DNA of 6,786 bases from an uncultured Sphingobacteriales bacterium. Its GTDB lineage: Bacteria; Bacteroidota; Bacteroidia; Chitinophagales; Chitinophagaceae. The notes below the pieces were generated by a model. That model was not told the origin of the DNA. It did not search any database and worked only from the letters and a program-made list of their open reading frames with translations. Of the stretch, positions 1 to 5,594 are shown one piece after another. The stretch spans positions 1 to 6,786 of the forward strand of contig CAMPKG010000189.1 of assembly GCA_946887085.1 (NCBI GenBank), written 5' to 3'. A program made the translations under genes and the position numbers. How positions within the stretch are numbered: the stretch's first letter is position 1; every line of letters starts with the position of its first letter.

Positions 1-400
1 GTTTGATGGTTTGTTTTGTTTTGCCATTCGTTTCCTCGAAGCTTATTGTTATCTGCACTTTATCGCCCCATGTACCCGGCATACCGTAGTGCGATGGTGG
101 TACCACATTACCGTCAGCATCGGCAAAATCATCGCTGGTAACAATGCGTTTGTTCGGAACGATCTCCTGGTAAGTACCGATACTCCAGATGTCCTTGCCA
201 TCAGCGCCGCGCATGGCTGCATGGCATTTGCCGCCTTCGCGAAAGTCGATAGTAACAGCAGGGCAACTGTAGCCCTCAGGACCCCACCACATCCTGAACA
301 CGGCGGGTACGCTCCATGCTTTCCATAGTTTAGCAAGAGGTGCATCAAATGTGCGCTCGATAATGAGCGGTTTTGTTGAAGTTGAATTTGCAGTAGTCAT
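1..400 (-). CDS. AHSA1/SRPBCC-domain protein, C-terminus beyond the window
   Basis: The frame is open from an ATG at 400 to the left edge and gives 133 residues, with the end missing. The start reads MTTANSTSTKPLIIERTFDAP, followed by LWKAWSVP, MWWGPEGYSCP and DFREGGKCHAAMRG. These match the usual opening of Activator of Hsp90 ATPase homologue 1-like (SRPBCC) proteins: an RxFDAP strand, an aromatic-rich helix ending in WWGP, and a strand rich in G and hydrophobic residues. The family folds as a helix-grip with a hydrophobic ligand pocket. Most bacterial stand-alone members are cytoplasmic and of unknown function, and no catalytic residue can be named here. It is the last visible gene of a leftward cluster, 53 bp after the VOC gene. 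No promoter of its own is evident, so co-transcription is likely. The family call is firm and the role is unknown. Confidence 0.88.
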   Translation of the reverse strand, partial: MTTANSTSTKPLIIERTFDAPLAKLWKAWSVPAVFRMWWGPEGYSCPAVTIDFREGGKCHAAMRGADGKDIWSIGTYQEIVPNKRIVTSDDFADADGNVVPPSHYGMPGTWGDKVQITISFEETNGKTKQTIK

Positions 401-420
401 AGTTTGTTATTTTAGAATTA

Positions 421-454
421 TGATTTGGAATTTGGAATTTCTGATTTGGAATTT
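421..454. repeat. Short AT-rich direct repeats between the VOC and AHSA1 genes
   Basis: The 13-mer TGATTTGGAATTT occurs at 421-433 and again at 442-454, with a further TTTGGAATTT at 431-440 between them. The second copy just overlaps the stop codon of the VOC gene. This looks like a slippage-type microsatellite in the intergenic gap. No promoter element or stem-loop is clear in it. Confidence 0.6.
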
Positions 455-879
455 CATTTACGACTCTCGACTTCCTTCGACTCATAATGCAGCAGCCAGT
501 TAATACCGAACTTATCTTCTATGGCGCCGAAGGTTGCTCCCCAATGCATGGTAGCGAGGGGATCCACTATCTCGCCGCCGCGCGAAAGGTTGTTGTAATA
601 GCTCCTGATCTCTTCCTCGCTCTGGCATTCCACCATCAGCGCTACTCTGTTGCCCGTGGTCAGTTCCTCGCGCGCCATGTCTGATGCCAGTATCAGCAGG
701 TCGCCTTTTCTTAGTGCTGAGTGGAGAATATGCTGTTTCATTTCTTCCGGCATTTCATCAGCCATAGGCGTTCCGTCAACGGGTTGCAGCATCAGCTCGC
801 CACCCAGGCATTCTTTATAAAAACTCATAGCTTGCCTGCAGTTGCCGTTGAAAGTGAGATATGGATTGATCTGCGCCAT
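454..879 (-). CDS. VOC family protein, PhnB-like
   Basis: A 141-residue protein of typical length for single-subunit VOC (vicinal oxygen chelate) proteins of the PhnB-like branch. The start INPYLTFNGNCRQAMSFYKECLGG is the family's first strand and helix. The pattern WGATFGAIEDKFGINWLL near residues 113-130 is the usual last strands, with the conserved D-x-F-G-x-x-W. Two beta-alpha-beta-beta-beta modules are consistent with the length. VOC proteins include dioxygenases, glyoxalases and antibiotic-binding proteins. PhnB-like members mostly lack a proven reaction, and the metal ligands cannot be assigned with confidence here. There is no signal peptide, so it is expected in the cytoplasm. It starts 13 bp after the GyrI-like pseudogene ends and precedes the AHSA1 gene, consistent with one leftward operon. 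Confidence 0.9.
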   Translation of the reverse strand: MAQINPYLTFNGNCRQAMSFYKECLGGELMLQPVDGTPMADEMPEEMKQHILHSALRKGDLLILASDMAREELTTGNRVALMVECQSEEEIRSYYNNLSRGGEIVDPLATMHWGATFGAIEDKFGINWLLHYESKEVESRK

Positions 880-892
880 GTTGACGATCCGT

Positions 893-1300
893 TCAGGGTT
901 TTATTCTAACCATACATTCTACCGACTCATCGCCGTTATACATCTCTATACATCTTGTATTTGGGTCTAGTCTCGGGTCTGCTATCATCTGCTGAAACAC
1001 TTCACCTATCTTTTCTTTGTGGTCCATATAATCTGCTATTGTTTCGGTGAGGTAAGTACCGGGTTCTATCGTATAAGTTTCCAGCCCCAGCCTTTCTGCT
1101 TCGCCGGGTTATGCCTCGGTGGCAGCCCAGTAGTCAACACCATCATGAGCTATTCCTCTCGACAGCCCCTACACAGTTCGCGTATCGCTCATCCCCACCA
1201 GTTTCCCCAATTTGTCGAAAGCGGGCATGATGCCTTCGGGGAAGGAGTGGGCTTTCACCAACATCAGCTTTACCGGTTCGTTTATTTGTTTTGTTTCCAT
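893..1300 (-). pseudogene. GyrI-like effector-binding domain protein, broken by two in-frame stop codons
   Basis: Read leftward from ATG at 1300, one unbroken frame of 135 codons runs to TGA at 893-895, interrupted by TAG at 1169-1171 (codon 44) and TAA at 1109-1111 (codon 64). There is no frameshift. The pieces read KLMLVKAHSFPEGIMPAFDKL, then GVDYWAATEA, then ETYTIEPGTYLTETIADYM and DPNTRCIEMYNGDESVECMV. From memory of the family this resembles stand-alone GyrI-like small-molecule-binding proteins, whose length is also about 130-150 residues. The TAG sits where relatives commonly carry tyrosine (R-T-x-Y-G), one base from TAC or TAT. The intact flanks suggest recent inactivation, or sequencing error at two sites. 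It is the first gene of the leftward cluster, 13 bp before the VOC gene, so transcription of the downstream genes could continue despite the stops. Confidence 0.82.
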
Positions 1301-1339
1301 GTTTCTTATCTCTCTTTCGTTTTACCATCGTTTACAATG

Positions 1340-1369
1340 CAAACGTACAATGCCTTTTTACGACAGAAC
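1340..1369 (-). promoter_or_regulatory. Candidate promoter of the GyrI-VOC-AHSA1 cluster
   Basis: On the minus strand TACGTTTG at 1347 to 1340 matches the Bacteroidota -7 element TAnnTTTG exactly. The -33 position has only GTTC (about 1366-1369) instead of a clean TTG, so the match is partial. Initiation would fall near 1335, giving an untranslated leader of about 35 nt before the ATG at 1300. The box overlaps a CGTTT-7-AAACG inverted repeat (1329-1345). Confidence 0.4.
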
Positions 1370-1395
1370 GGGGGCGAATACGGCCAAAAAAGGGC

Positions 1396-1453
1396 GGTTT
1401 GCGACATTCTTCCTAATTTAGGGTTGCGACCATGGCTCGTGCGGGTTGCAACC
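1396..1453. promoter_or_regulatory. Three GGTTGCRACC-type sites, candidate operators
   Basis: Three similar elements lie in the divergent intergenic region: GGTTTGCGAC at 1396-1405, GGTTGCGACC at 1422-1431 and GGTTGCAACC at 1444-1453. The last is a perfect 10-bp palindrome and the middle one differs by one base. Both of these are preceded by an extra G. Start-to-start spacing is 26 and 22 bp, close to whole helical turns for the latter. They lie 36-94 bp before the regulator's ATG and upstream of the candidate promoter of the opposite cluster. That is where an AraC-type activator or autoregulator would bind. Binding is inferred. Confidence 0.45.
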
Positions 1454-1489
1454 TTTTAAGAACCAGCACGATGCACTAAATACACCATT

Positions 1490-2476
1490 ATGAAACATAT
1501 ATCCATCCTTGTACCAACGCCAGCCGTATTGGGTAGTATAGAAGGCCCGAGGCAAGTATTTGTTGAGGTCAACAAATTCCTGGAATCCCAGGGGCACGAT
1601 CCGGTTTTTAAAGTGCAACTCGTAGGCTTCACAAAAGAAGTGCCTATGGCCGGCGGCAAGTACACAGTGCATGTCGATGCGCTGATACAGGACCTGCTCA
1701 AAACAGATCTCATCATCATACCCGCGCTCGATGGCGACTTTGCAGATACCCTCGGGAAGAACGCTCCGTTCATACCCTGGATACTGGAGCAGCGGCAGGG
1801 CGGTGCTGAAGTAGCCAGCCTCTGTGTAGGCGCTTTTATGCTGGCGCAAACGGGGCTGATGAACGGCAGGCAGTGCGCTACACACTGGATGTTCGCTAAC
1901 CAGTTCCGCAGCATGTTCCCTAAGGTGAACCTGGTGGAGGATAAGATACTGACCGATGAAGACGGACTCTACTCAAGCGGTGGCGCCTTCTCTTATCTCA
2001 ACCTCATCATCTACCTCGTAGAGAAATTCGCCGGTAGGCAAACTGCGGTGTTCTTCTCCAAGGCTTTCCAGATAGATATACAGCGCGACAGCCAGTCGCC
2101 GTTCATTATCTTCAGCGGACAGAAAGACCATGGCGATGAAGATGTGCGCAAAGCGCAGGAGTATATCGAGAACAACTACCAGGAAAAACTCTCGGTAGAT
2201 GAACTGGCAAGCATGTTATACATCGGCCGCCGTAACTTCGAGCGCAGGTTCAAGAAAGCAACTTCCAACACCGTGGCTGAATATATACAGCGTGTGAAAA
2301 TAGAAGCTGCCAAGATGAGCCTCGAGTCGCCGACGGAGAACGTGAACGACGTGATGTATAAAGTTGGCTACACCGATACCAAGGCTTTCCGTAATACTTT
2401 CAAGCGCATCACCGGCATGTCGCCTGTGCAGTATCGCAACAGGTATTATAAAGCCACGACCGCTGAAGTTGCTTAG
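1490..2476 (+). CDS. GlxA-like transcriptional regulator: DJ-1/PfpI-like domain plus AraC-type DNA-binding domain
   Basis: A 328-residue protein, the usual length for this two-domain family. Residues 3-190 form a class I glutamine amidotransferase-like (DJ-1/PfpI) domain. Evidence is the start HISILVPT, the strand DLIIIPAL, the nucleophile-elbow region ASLCVGAFMLAQTGLMNGR with Cys112, and the following THW that is standard in GlxA-type regulators. Residues 216-320 form the AraC C-terminal domain with two helix-turn-helix units: LSVDELASMLYIGRRNFERRFKK (234-256), and NVNDVMYKVGYTDTKAFRNTFKR (284-306) followed by GMSPVQYR. The first domain normally senses a ligand and is not assumed to be enzymatic. 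The gene is divergent from the GyrI-VOC-AHSA1 cluster and separated by operator-like repeats, so control of that cluster is a reasonable inference. Its own promoter was not convincingly located. Its stop overlaps that of the opposing lipoprotein gene. Confidence 0.93.
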   Translation: MKHISILVPTPAVLGSIEGPRQVFVEVNKFLESQGHDPVFKVQLVGFTKEVPMAGGKYTVHVDALIQDLLKTDLIIIPALDGDFADTLGKNAPFIPWILEQRQGGAEVASLCVGAFMLAQTGLMNGRQCATHWMFANQFRSMFPKVNLVEDKILTDEDGLYSSGGAFSYLNLIIYLVEKFAGRQTAVFFSKAFQIDIQRDSQSPFIIFSGQKDHGDEDVRKAQEYIENNYQEKLSVDELASMLYIGRRNFERRFKKATSNTVAEYIQRVKIEAAKMSLESPTENVNDVMYKVGYTDTKAFRNTFKRITGMSPVQYRNRYYKATTAEVA

Positions 2477-2700
2477 CGCTTCTTAATGACCTGGCAACTA
2501 AAGCCGCTGCTCATGGGCATCAACCGTAGCTGAAACTCTGCGCATTGCTCTTCGGCGCCACCATAGTCACTGGCCTCGAATGTGCGCTTCTGGTCTTCAA
2601 TGCCTTTTACGTAGTCTTTGCAAACGCAATCGTAGGTTTGTTTTTTCTGGCAGGAGCAAAGTAGAAGTATTGATGCCAGCGATAGGATAGTGTTTCTCAT
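2473..2700 (-). CDS. Small cysteine-rich lipoprotein, function unknown
   Basis: A 75-residue protein beginning MRNTILSLASILLLCSC, a short signal peptide ending in a lipobox (L-C-S-C, lipidated Cys17 most likely) followed by QKK. The mature part keeps four cysteines (25, 27, 53, 69), enough for two disulfides, and is charged with no further membrane segment. It is expected to be an envelope lipoprotein. No family was recognised. It starts only 17 bp after the stop of the ELWxxDGT gene, too little for a promoter, so it is probably the last gene of that operon. Its stop codon overlaps that of the convergent regulator gene (TTAG, 2473-2476). The lipoprotein signal supports it being a real gene despite its size. 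Confidence 0.75.
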   Translation of the reverse strand: MRNTILSLASILLLCSCQKKQTYDCVCKDYVKGIEDQKRTFEASDYGGAEEQCAEFQLRLMPMSSGFSCQVIKKR

Positions 2701-2717
2701 TCTATAGTTCTATGTTT

Positions 2718-4313
2718 TTATTTCACGATCTTAATTACTTCATTATAATCATCACCCCTCACCACCACTTGGTACATACCACCTGTGAGTGAAGCAGTAT
2801 TTATATCCAGCTTGTTGATGCCGGTTGATAGTTGTGTACGCACAGGTGCACTTACTAATCGTCCCGTCATATCGTACATAGCTACTTCTGCATCTCCGAT
2901 ATTTCCCTGTATAAACAACTCCAGCGTTGCATGGTCGTGAACGGGGAGGGGGTAGATACGGGCGGTGTTGCGGGTGTAGTTTACTTCTTCAACACTATTC
3001 GGTATGTCGCGGAATTTGTAAACTTCAGATCCCGTATCACTGTCGAGTGCTGCGTTCAGGTAGATGGCATTGTTGAATACCGTCATGGTTTGTATGCCCA
3101 GGTAAGTAGGATTATTCTTCAAAGGTGCGTCAATGGTATCGAGGAAATTGATGCCGTCAAATTTCAGGAAGGCGATGTTGCTGCCGTTCTTCGGGTTGGC
3201 ATAAACATAGTTGCCCAGCACGGCCATGGGCACAGTGGTGGGGATGGAGGGCACTGCCACTACGCGGCTTGTACCGTTCATGCTCATGTCGGTCATATAG
3301 ATGCCTTCGCTGCCGCTGGCGAAGTCTTTCTCCCCGCGAAAGTAAAGCTTACCAAAGTTCACCAGGTAGGGCGACTGGTTTCCGCTGGTTGCATTGATAA
3401 CCGAATCCCGCACTTTGAACGTGCCGCCCGATGTGCCATCGGTCTTCCACAGCGAACGGAAACCTGCACCGTTGTCGGCAAAGAATAAAAGAGTAGCGCC
3501 CCAGGGCATCAGTCCCTTGGGCGATGATGATGCGCTGCCGGGGTTCAGGTCGGTGACCATCTGTGTATTCGGTTGCGTGCCGTCGGTGATCCATAGTTCC
3601 TCGCCATTGGTGCCATCGTTGGCAGTAAAGGCAACGCCGGTACCGAAAGGCGTTACCTGCTCTACGAACACGCCCGTGCTGAACGAGGTCAGCTGCACGA
3701 ACGGCGAGAAACCATCTGTTGCATACAGGTTGTGCGAGCAGGTAGGGCTCACCTGGTCGATCGGGTTTATGTACAGCTTATTGTCTGATACAACAACTTC
3801 GGTAATGTCTGCGCCCGAGCCATTGCATACATAGTTCGATGCAAGCGTGGCATTGCCTGTGCTTCCATCGGTAGCATAGAGCTGCTGCTGGTCGCCGGAG
3901 TTTTTCATGCCGGTGAAATAGATCTTGCCATTGAATGCTACCAGGTGCGACTGTATCTCGAAGAAAGACTCGATCAGCTGCGTGCCCAGCGCCGTGCCAT
4001 CGGTCTTCCATATTTCATGCCCGCTGGTGCGGAAATAAAGCCAGTTGTTGAGCACGGCGAAATTCATGATCTGCCCGCTGAGCTGCTTCAGCATTTGCGC
4101 GTTGCCGGGCGTGCCGTCGGTGCGCCACAGGGCATAGTCGGTAGCGGTGCCTACAGCAATATTGCTGCCATAAAATAAGCCACCCTGGAACTCGCCGAAG
4201 GTATGTGCATGCCCGTTCATTGCGCCGGGAAAAGCATCTTTTATCAGCTCGAATTTCTGGGCATGTGCCGACAAGCCGGCAGCAAGCAATAAGGGGAGTA
4301 GCAGTTTTCGCAT
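2718..4313 (-). CDS. Secreted ELWxxDGT-repeat protein with T9SS type A sorting domain
   Basis: A 531-residue protein starting at ATG 4313. The same frame is open up to 4706, but the extra 131 residues lack protein-like character and run across a terminator and another gene. The 4313 start gives a clean signal peptide, MRKLLLPLLLAAGLSAHAQ. Repeats of the ELWxxDGT type follow: ALWRTDGT (61-68), EIWKTDGT (100-107), QLYATDGS (144-151), NLYATDGF (195-202), ELWITDGT (239-246), SLWKTDGT (287-294), and a decayed IYMTDM near 338. The spacing of about 40-50 residues fits beta-propeller-like blades. Residues 452-531 (RIYPLPVHDHATLEL... to VIKIVK) are a T9SS C-terminal sorting domain with the usual YDMTGRLV and GMYQVVV strands. 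It is therefore likely exported and attached or released at the cell surface. The ligand is unknown. Cys163 and Cys192 could pair. A hairpin ends 4 nt before the start. Confidence 0.92.
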   Translation of the reverse strand: MRKLLLPLLLAAGLSAHAQKFELIKDAFPGAMNGHAHTFGEFQGGLFYGSNIAVGTATDYALWRTDGTPGNAQMLKQLSGQIMNFAVLNNWLYFRTSGHEIWKTDGTALGTQLIESFFEIQSHLVAFNGKIYFTGMKNSGDQQQLYATDGSTGNATLASNYVCNGSGADITEVVVSDNKLYINPIDQVSPTCSHNLYATDGFSPFVQLTSFSTGVFVEQVTPFGTGVAFTANDGTNGEELWITDGTQPNTQMVTDLNPGSASSSPKGLMPWGATLLFFADNGAGFRSLWKTDGTSGGTFKVRDSVINATSGNQSPYLVNFGKLYFRGEKDFASGSEGIYMTDMSMNGTSRVVAVPSIPTTVPMAVLGNYVYANPKNGSNIAFLKFDGINFLDTIDAPLKNNPTYLGIQTMTVFNNAIYLNAALDSDTGSEVYKFRDIPNSVEEVNYTRNTARIYPLPVHDHATLELFIQGNIGDAEVAMYDMTGRLVSAPVRTQLSTGINKLDINTASLTGGMYQVVVRGDDYNEVIKIVK

Positions 4314-4317
4314 AAAA

Positions 4318-4348
4318 GGGAATTTACTTCTAAGATAAGTAAACTCCC
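4318..4348 (-). terminator. Hairpin with U-tract directly before the ELWxxDGT start codon
   Basis: The arms 4337-4348 and 4318-4329 pair over 12 positions on the minus strand, with one G-U wobble, around a 7-nt loop. TTTT (4317-4314) and then the ATG at 4313 follow. It lies 18 nt after the stop of the two-helix membrane protein gene, as an intrinsic terminator would. It could equally be an operator or a leader structure, because TATCTTAG (4337-4330), one base from the TAnnTTTG consensus, overlaps the loop. Confidence 0.6.
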
Positions 4349-4366
4349 CGTTAATAGCCAGGGCGA

Positions 4367-4579
4367 TCAGCGGGCCACGTATTCGCTCTTCTTTACGTCG
4401 CGCACGGTGCGCCAGGCCTGCCAGATGCAGTAGGCACTCACTGCTATGATGATAGCGCCTATAAGGGCTGCCAGCTTTTGCTTTTTCACGCAGCACAAAG
4501 CTATCCATACACCCCCTGCTACCAGCGAAAACAGGCAGATCATGAGTATCGGCATCGTGAAATAGCTTGTGCTTTCCAT
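4367..4579 (-). CDS. Small two-helix membrane protein, function unknown
   Basis: A 70-residue protein from ATG 4579. It is dominated by two hydrophobic stretches, about residues 9-30 (MPILMICLFSLVAGGVWIAL) and 36-56 (LAALIGAIIIAVSAYCIWQ), joined by the positive turn VKKQK. It ends in a charged tail, RTVRDVKKSEYVAR. The positive loop and tail suggest a helical hairpin with the loop inside the cytoplasm, though topology is inferred. An upstream ATG in the same frame (4612) would lie upstream of the promoter's -7 box, so 4579 is preferred. Met9 (4555) is a possible alternative because the promoter box ends one base before ATG 4579. Three cysteines lie in the membrane segments. No family was recognised. 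It is followed by a hairpin and the ELWxxDGT gene. Confidence 0.68.
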   Translation of the reverse strand: MESTSYFTMPILMICLFSLVAGGVWIALCCVKKQKLAALIGAIIIAVSAYCIWQAWRTVRDVKKSEYVAR

Positions 4580-4580
4580 A

Positions 4581-4613
4581 CAAAGGTATTGGCAGCAAAA
4601 CATTGCCACCAAA
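4581..4613 (-). promoter_or_regulatory. Bacteroidota-type promoter for the small membrane protein
   Basis: On the minus strand TTTG (4613-4610), a 21-bp spacer and TACCTTTG (4588-4581) match the Bacteroidota TTG / TAnnTTTG promoter, with a perfect -7 box. The box ends one base before ATG 4579, so the transcript would be leaderless or nearly so, or translation starts at Met9. Confidence 0.55.
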
Positions 4614-4673
4614 ACCTAAAAAACGTAAAAGCCTGACGAAGCGGAACATGATAGGGATGAAACGGGTAAAGAT

Positions 4674-4699
4674 GCGGGGCAGAAAGTTGTCTGCCCCGC
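4674..4699 (-). terminator. Intrinsic terminator after the 243-residue T9SS protein gene
   Basis: A perfect 10-bp GC-rich stem, GCGGGGCAGA (4674-4683) with its complement at 4690-4699, closes a 6-nt loop. It starts 6 nt past the TAA stop at 4706-4708. The downstream U-tract in the minus direction is weak (ATCTTT), while the plus direction has TTTT, so it may act both ways. It separates this gene from the small membrane protein's promoter. Confidence 0.7.
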
Positions 4700-4705
4700 T
4701 TTTCA

Positions 4706-5437
4706 TTATTCTATAGAGAGTTTTGCGGATCTGCTGTTCTCACCATCGCTGATGTGGAAGAGATAGATGCCTCTGCCATAGGCCGACATATCGAGGGCTT
4801 CGTTCTCATCAATGGTTTTGCGGAAAAGGAGTTTGCCGCTGATATCCATTACCGCAATATCGGCACTGCCGGTGAAACCGGATGCGTACACGTGTTTGCC
4901 GCTTGCATACAGTTTAAGATGGTTGGCGTTATCCGCGATATTGGCTACGGTGGTTGCGATCAATTGTCCCGCAGTGATGGGGTCACTTCCTTTTTTATAC
5001 ATAGCATAGTCTTTAACGGTAAAGCTGGCGGCGCTGGCGGGGATGGTCATTCGTACCCAGCCATATTTCCAGTTGCCGTTAGAGTCCTTCTCACGCACGC
5101 CAAGGTACTTATCTGTTTTGCCGATCCAGTTGCCGTAGACGCCTCCGCAGTTAAGACATTGGTAATTGCAGGGTACCCACAGCCCCGAACCTGCTGCTAT
5201 ACTGTCGCCGGCATTGAGTGCTTTGGGCATGGAGTCTACGCTGCAGAGCAGTTGTTCATCTCCCCAGCTTTTGATGACTACCTCGCCTATGTGGTGCCAT
5301 ACTTCTCCACCGGGTACCGAATAAGAGTTCCAGTCAGATACTGTTTTGTCGGGTGTCACATCGGTGTACTTGATGGCTTGTGCATGGCCTGCAATAGCAA
5401 CGGCCAGAAAGGAGAATAATGTAAATAGTTTTTTCAT
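4706..5437 (-). CDS. Secreted protein with probable T9SS type A sorting domain
   Basis: A 243-residue protein starting MKKLFTLFSFLAVAIAGHAQ, a signal peptide with a likely cut near residue 20. The middle region has KYLGVREKDSNGNWKYGWVRM (110-130), a pattern common in Bacteroidota secreted proteins (a Y-x-G-V strand, then YGWVR). It also has a cysteine cluster C90-x3-C94-x2-C97 with another cysteine at 65, which could form disulfides outside the cell. Residues 170-243 look like a T9SS C-terminal sorting domain: AVMDISGKLLFRKTI, then LDMSAYGRGIYLFHISDGENS and KLSIE. The usual opening P-x-P is absent, so the sorting call is good but not certain. The protein is therefore expected at the cell surface or released. 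Its specific role is unknown. A GC-rich terminator follows immediately, so it is probably its own transcript. No clear promoter was found upstream. Confidence 0.87.
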   Translation of the reverse strand: MKKLFTLFSFLAVAIAGHAQAIKYTDVTPDKTVSDWNSYSVPGGEVWHHIGEVVIKSWGDEQLLCSVDSMPKALNAGDSIAAGSGLWVPCNYQCLNCGGVYGNWIGKTDKYLGVREKDSNGNWKYGWVRMTIPASAASFTVKDYAMYKKGSDPITAGQLIATTVANIADNANHLKLYASGKHVYASGFTGSADIAVMDISGKLLFRKTIDENEALDMSAYGRGIYLFHISDGENSRSAKLSIE

Positions 5438-5484
5438 AAAATTTGGTTTGGCATCAATGATACTATGAACACCAAACAGGTGTA

Positions 5485-5524
5485 TTTACCGGAGAGGGTG
5501 AAAAACAGGGTGGGATCCGGTAAA
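5485..5524. repeat. Inverted repeat upstream of the T9SS protein gene
   Basis: TTTACCGG (5485-5492) and CCGGTAAA (5517-5524) form a perfect 8-bp inverted repeat around 24 bp. The enclosed segment holds two AGGGTG copies, at 5495-5500 and 5507-5512. It lies 48-87 bp before ATG 5437 in the 157-bp gap after the terminase gene. It could be an operator or a chance repeat. It lacks a U-tract, so a terminator is unlikely. Confidence 0.35.
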
Positions 5525-5594
5525 ATGACAATTGTATGATTTGTTTATTATTTGCTATTTAAAAATTAACCCTTTTTGGGGGAGGGTGAGATGA

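Noticed and set aside
421..454. CRISPR-like or phage attachment repeat
   Set aside because: Units are 10-13 bp, overlapping and AT-rich with no spacers. This fits a simple slippage repeat.
1109..1171. Recoding of stop codons (alternative code or selenocysteine/pyrrolysine) in the GyrI-like gene
   Set aside because: The stops are one TAG and one TAA, other genes in the window use TAA, TAG and TGA as normal terminators, and no recoding structure was seen. Simple nonsense mutation or sequencing error is more economical.
1019..1459. Plus-strand frame across the pseudogene and intergenic region
   Set aside because: The minus strand carries the recognisable GyrI-like sequence. The plus frame has no family features and covers the operator-like repeats.
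2931..3488. Plus-strand open frame of 185 codons inside the ELWxxDGT gene
   Set aside because: It is antisense to a well-supported gene, with low-complexity composition rich in V, G and H and no domain or start signal.
4314..4706. N-terminal extension of the ELWxxDGT protein frame up to an ATG at 4706 (overlapping TAATG)
   Set aside because: The extra 131 residues lack a signal peptide at their start, cross a GC-rich terminator and a separate membrane protein gene, and place the real signal peptide internally. The start at 4313 explains the protein fully.
4754..5419. Plus-strand open frame of 221 codons opposite the T9SS protein
   Set aside because: It is a shadow of the secreted protein gene, with no signal or domain of its own.
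5565..5580. Possible terminator after the terminase (CCC-TTTTT-GGG with flanking A/T runs)
   Set aside because: The stem is only 3 bp with A/T extension that does not pair cleanly, too weak to call.
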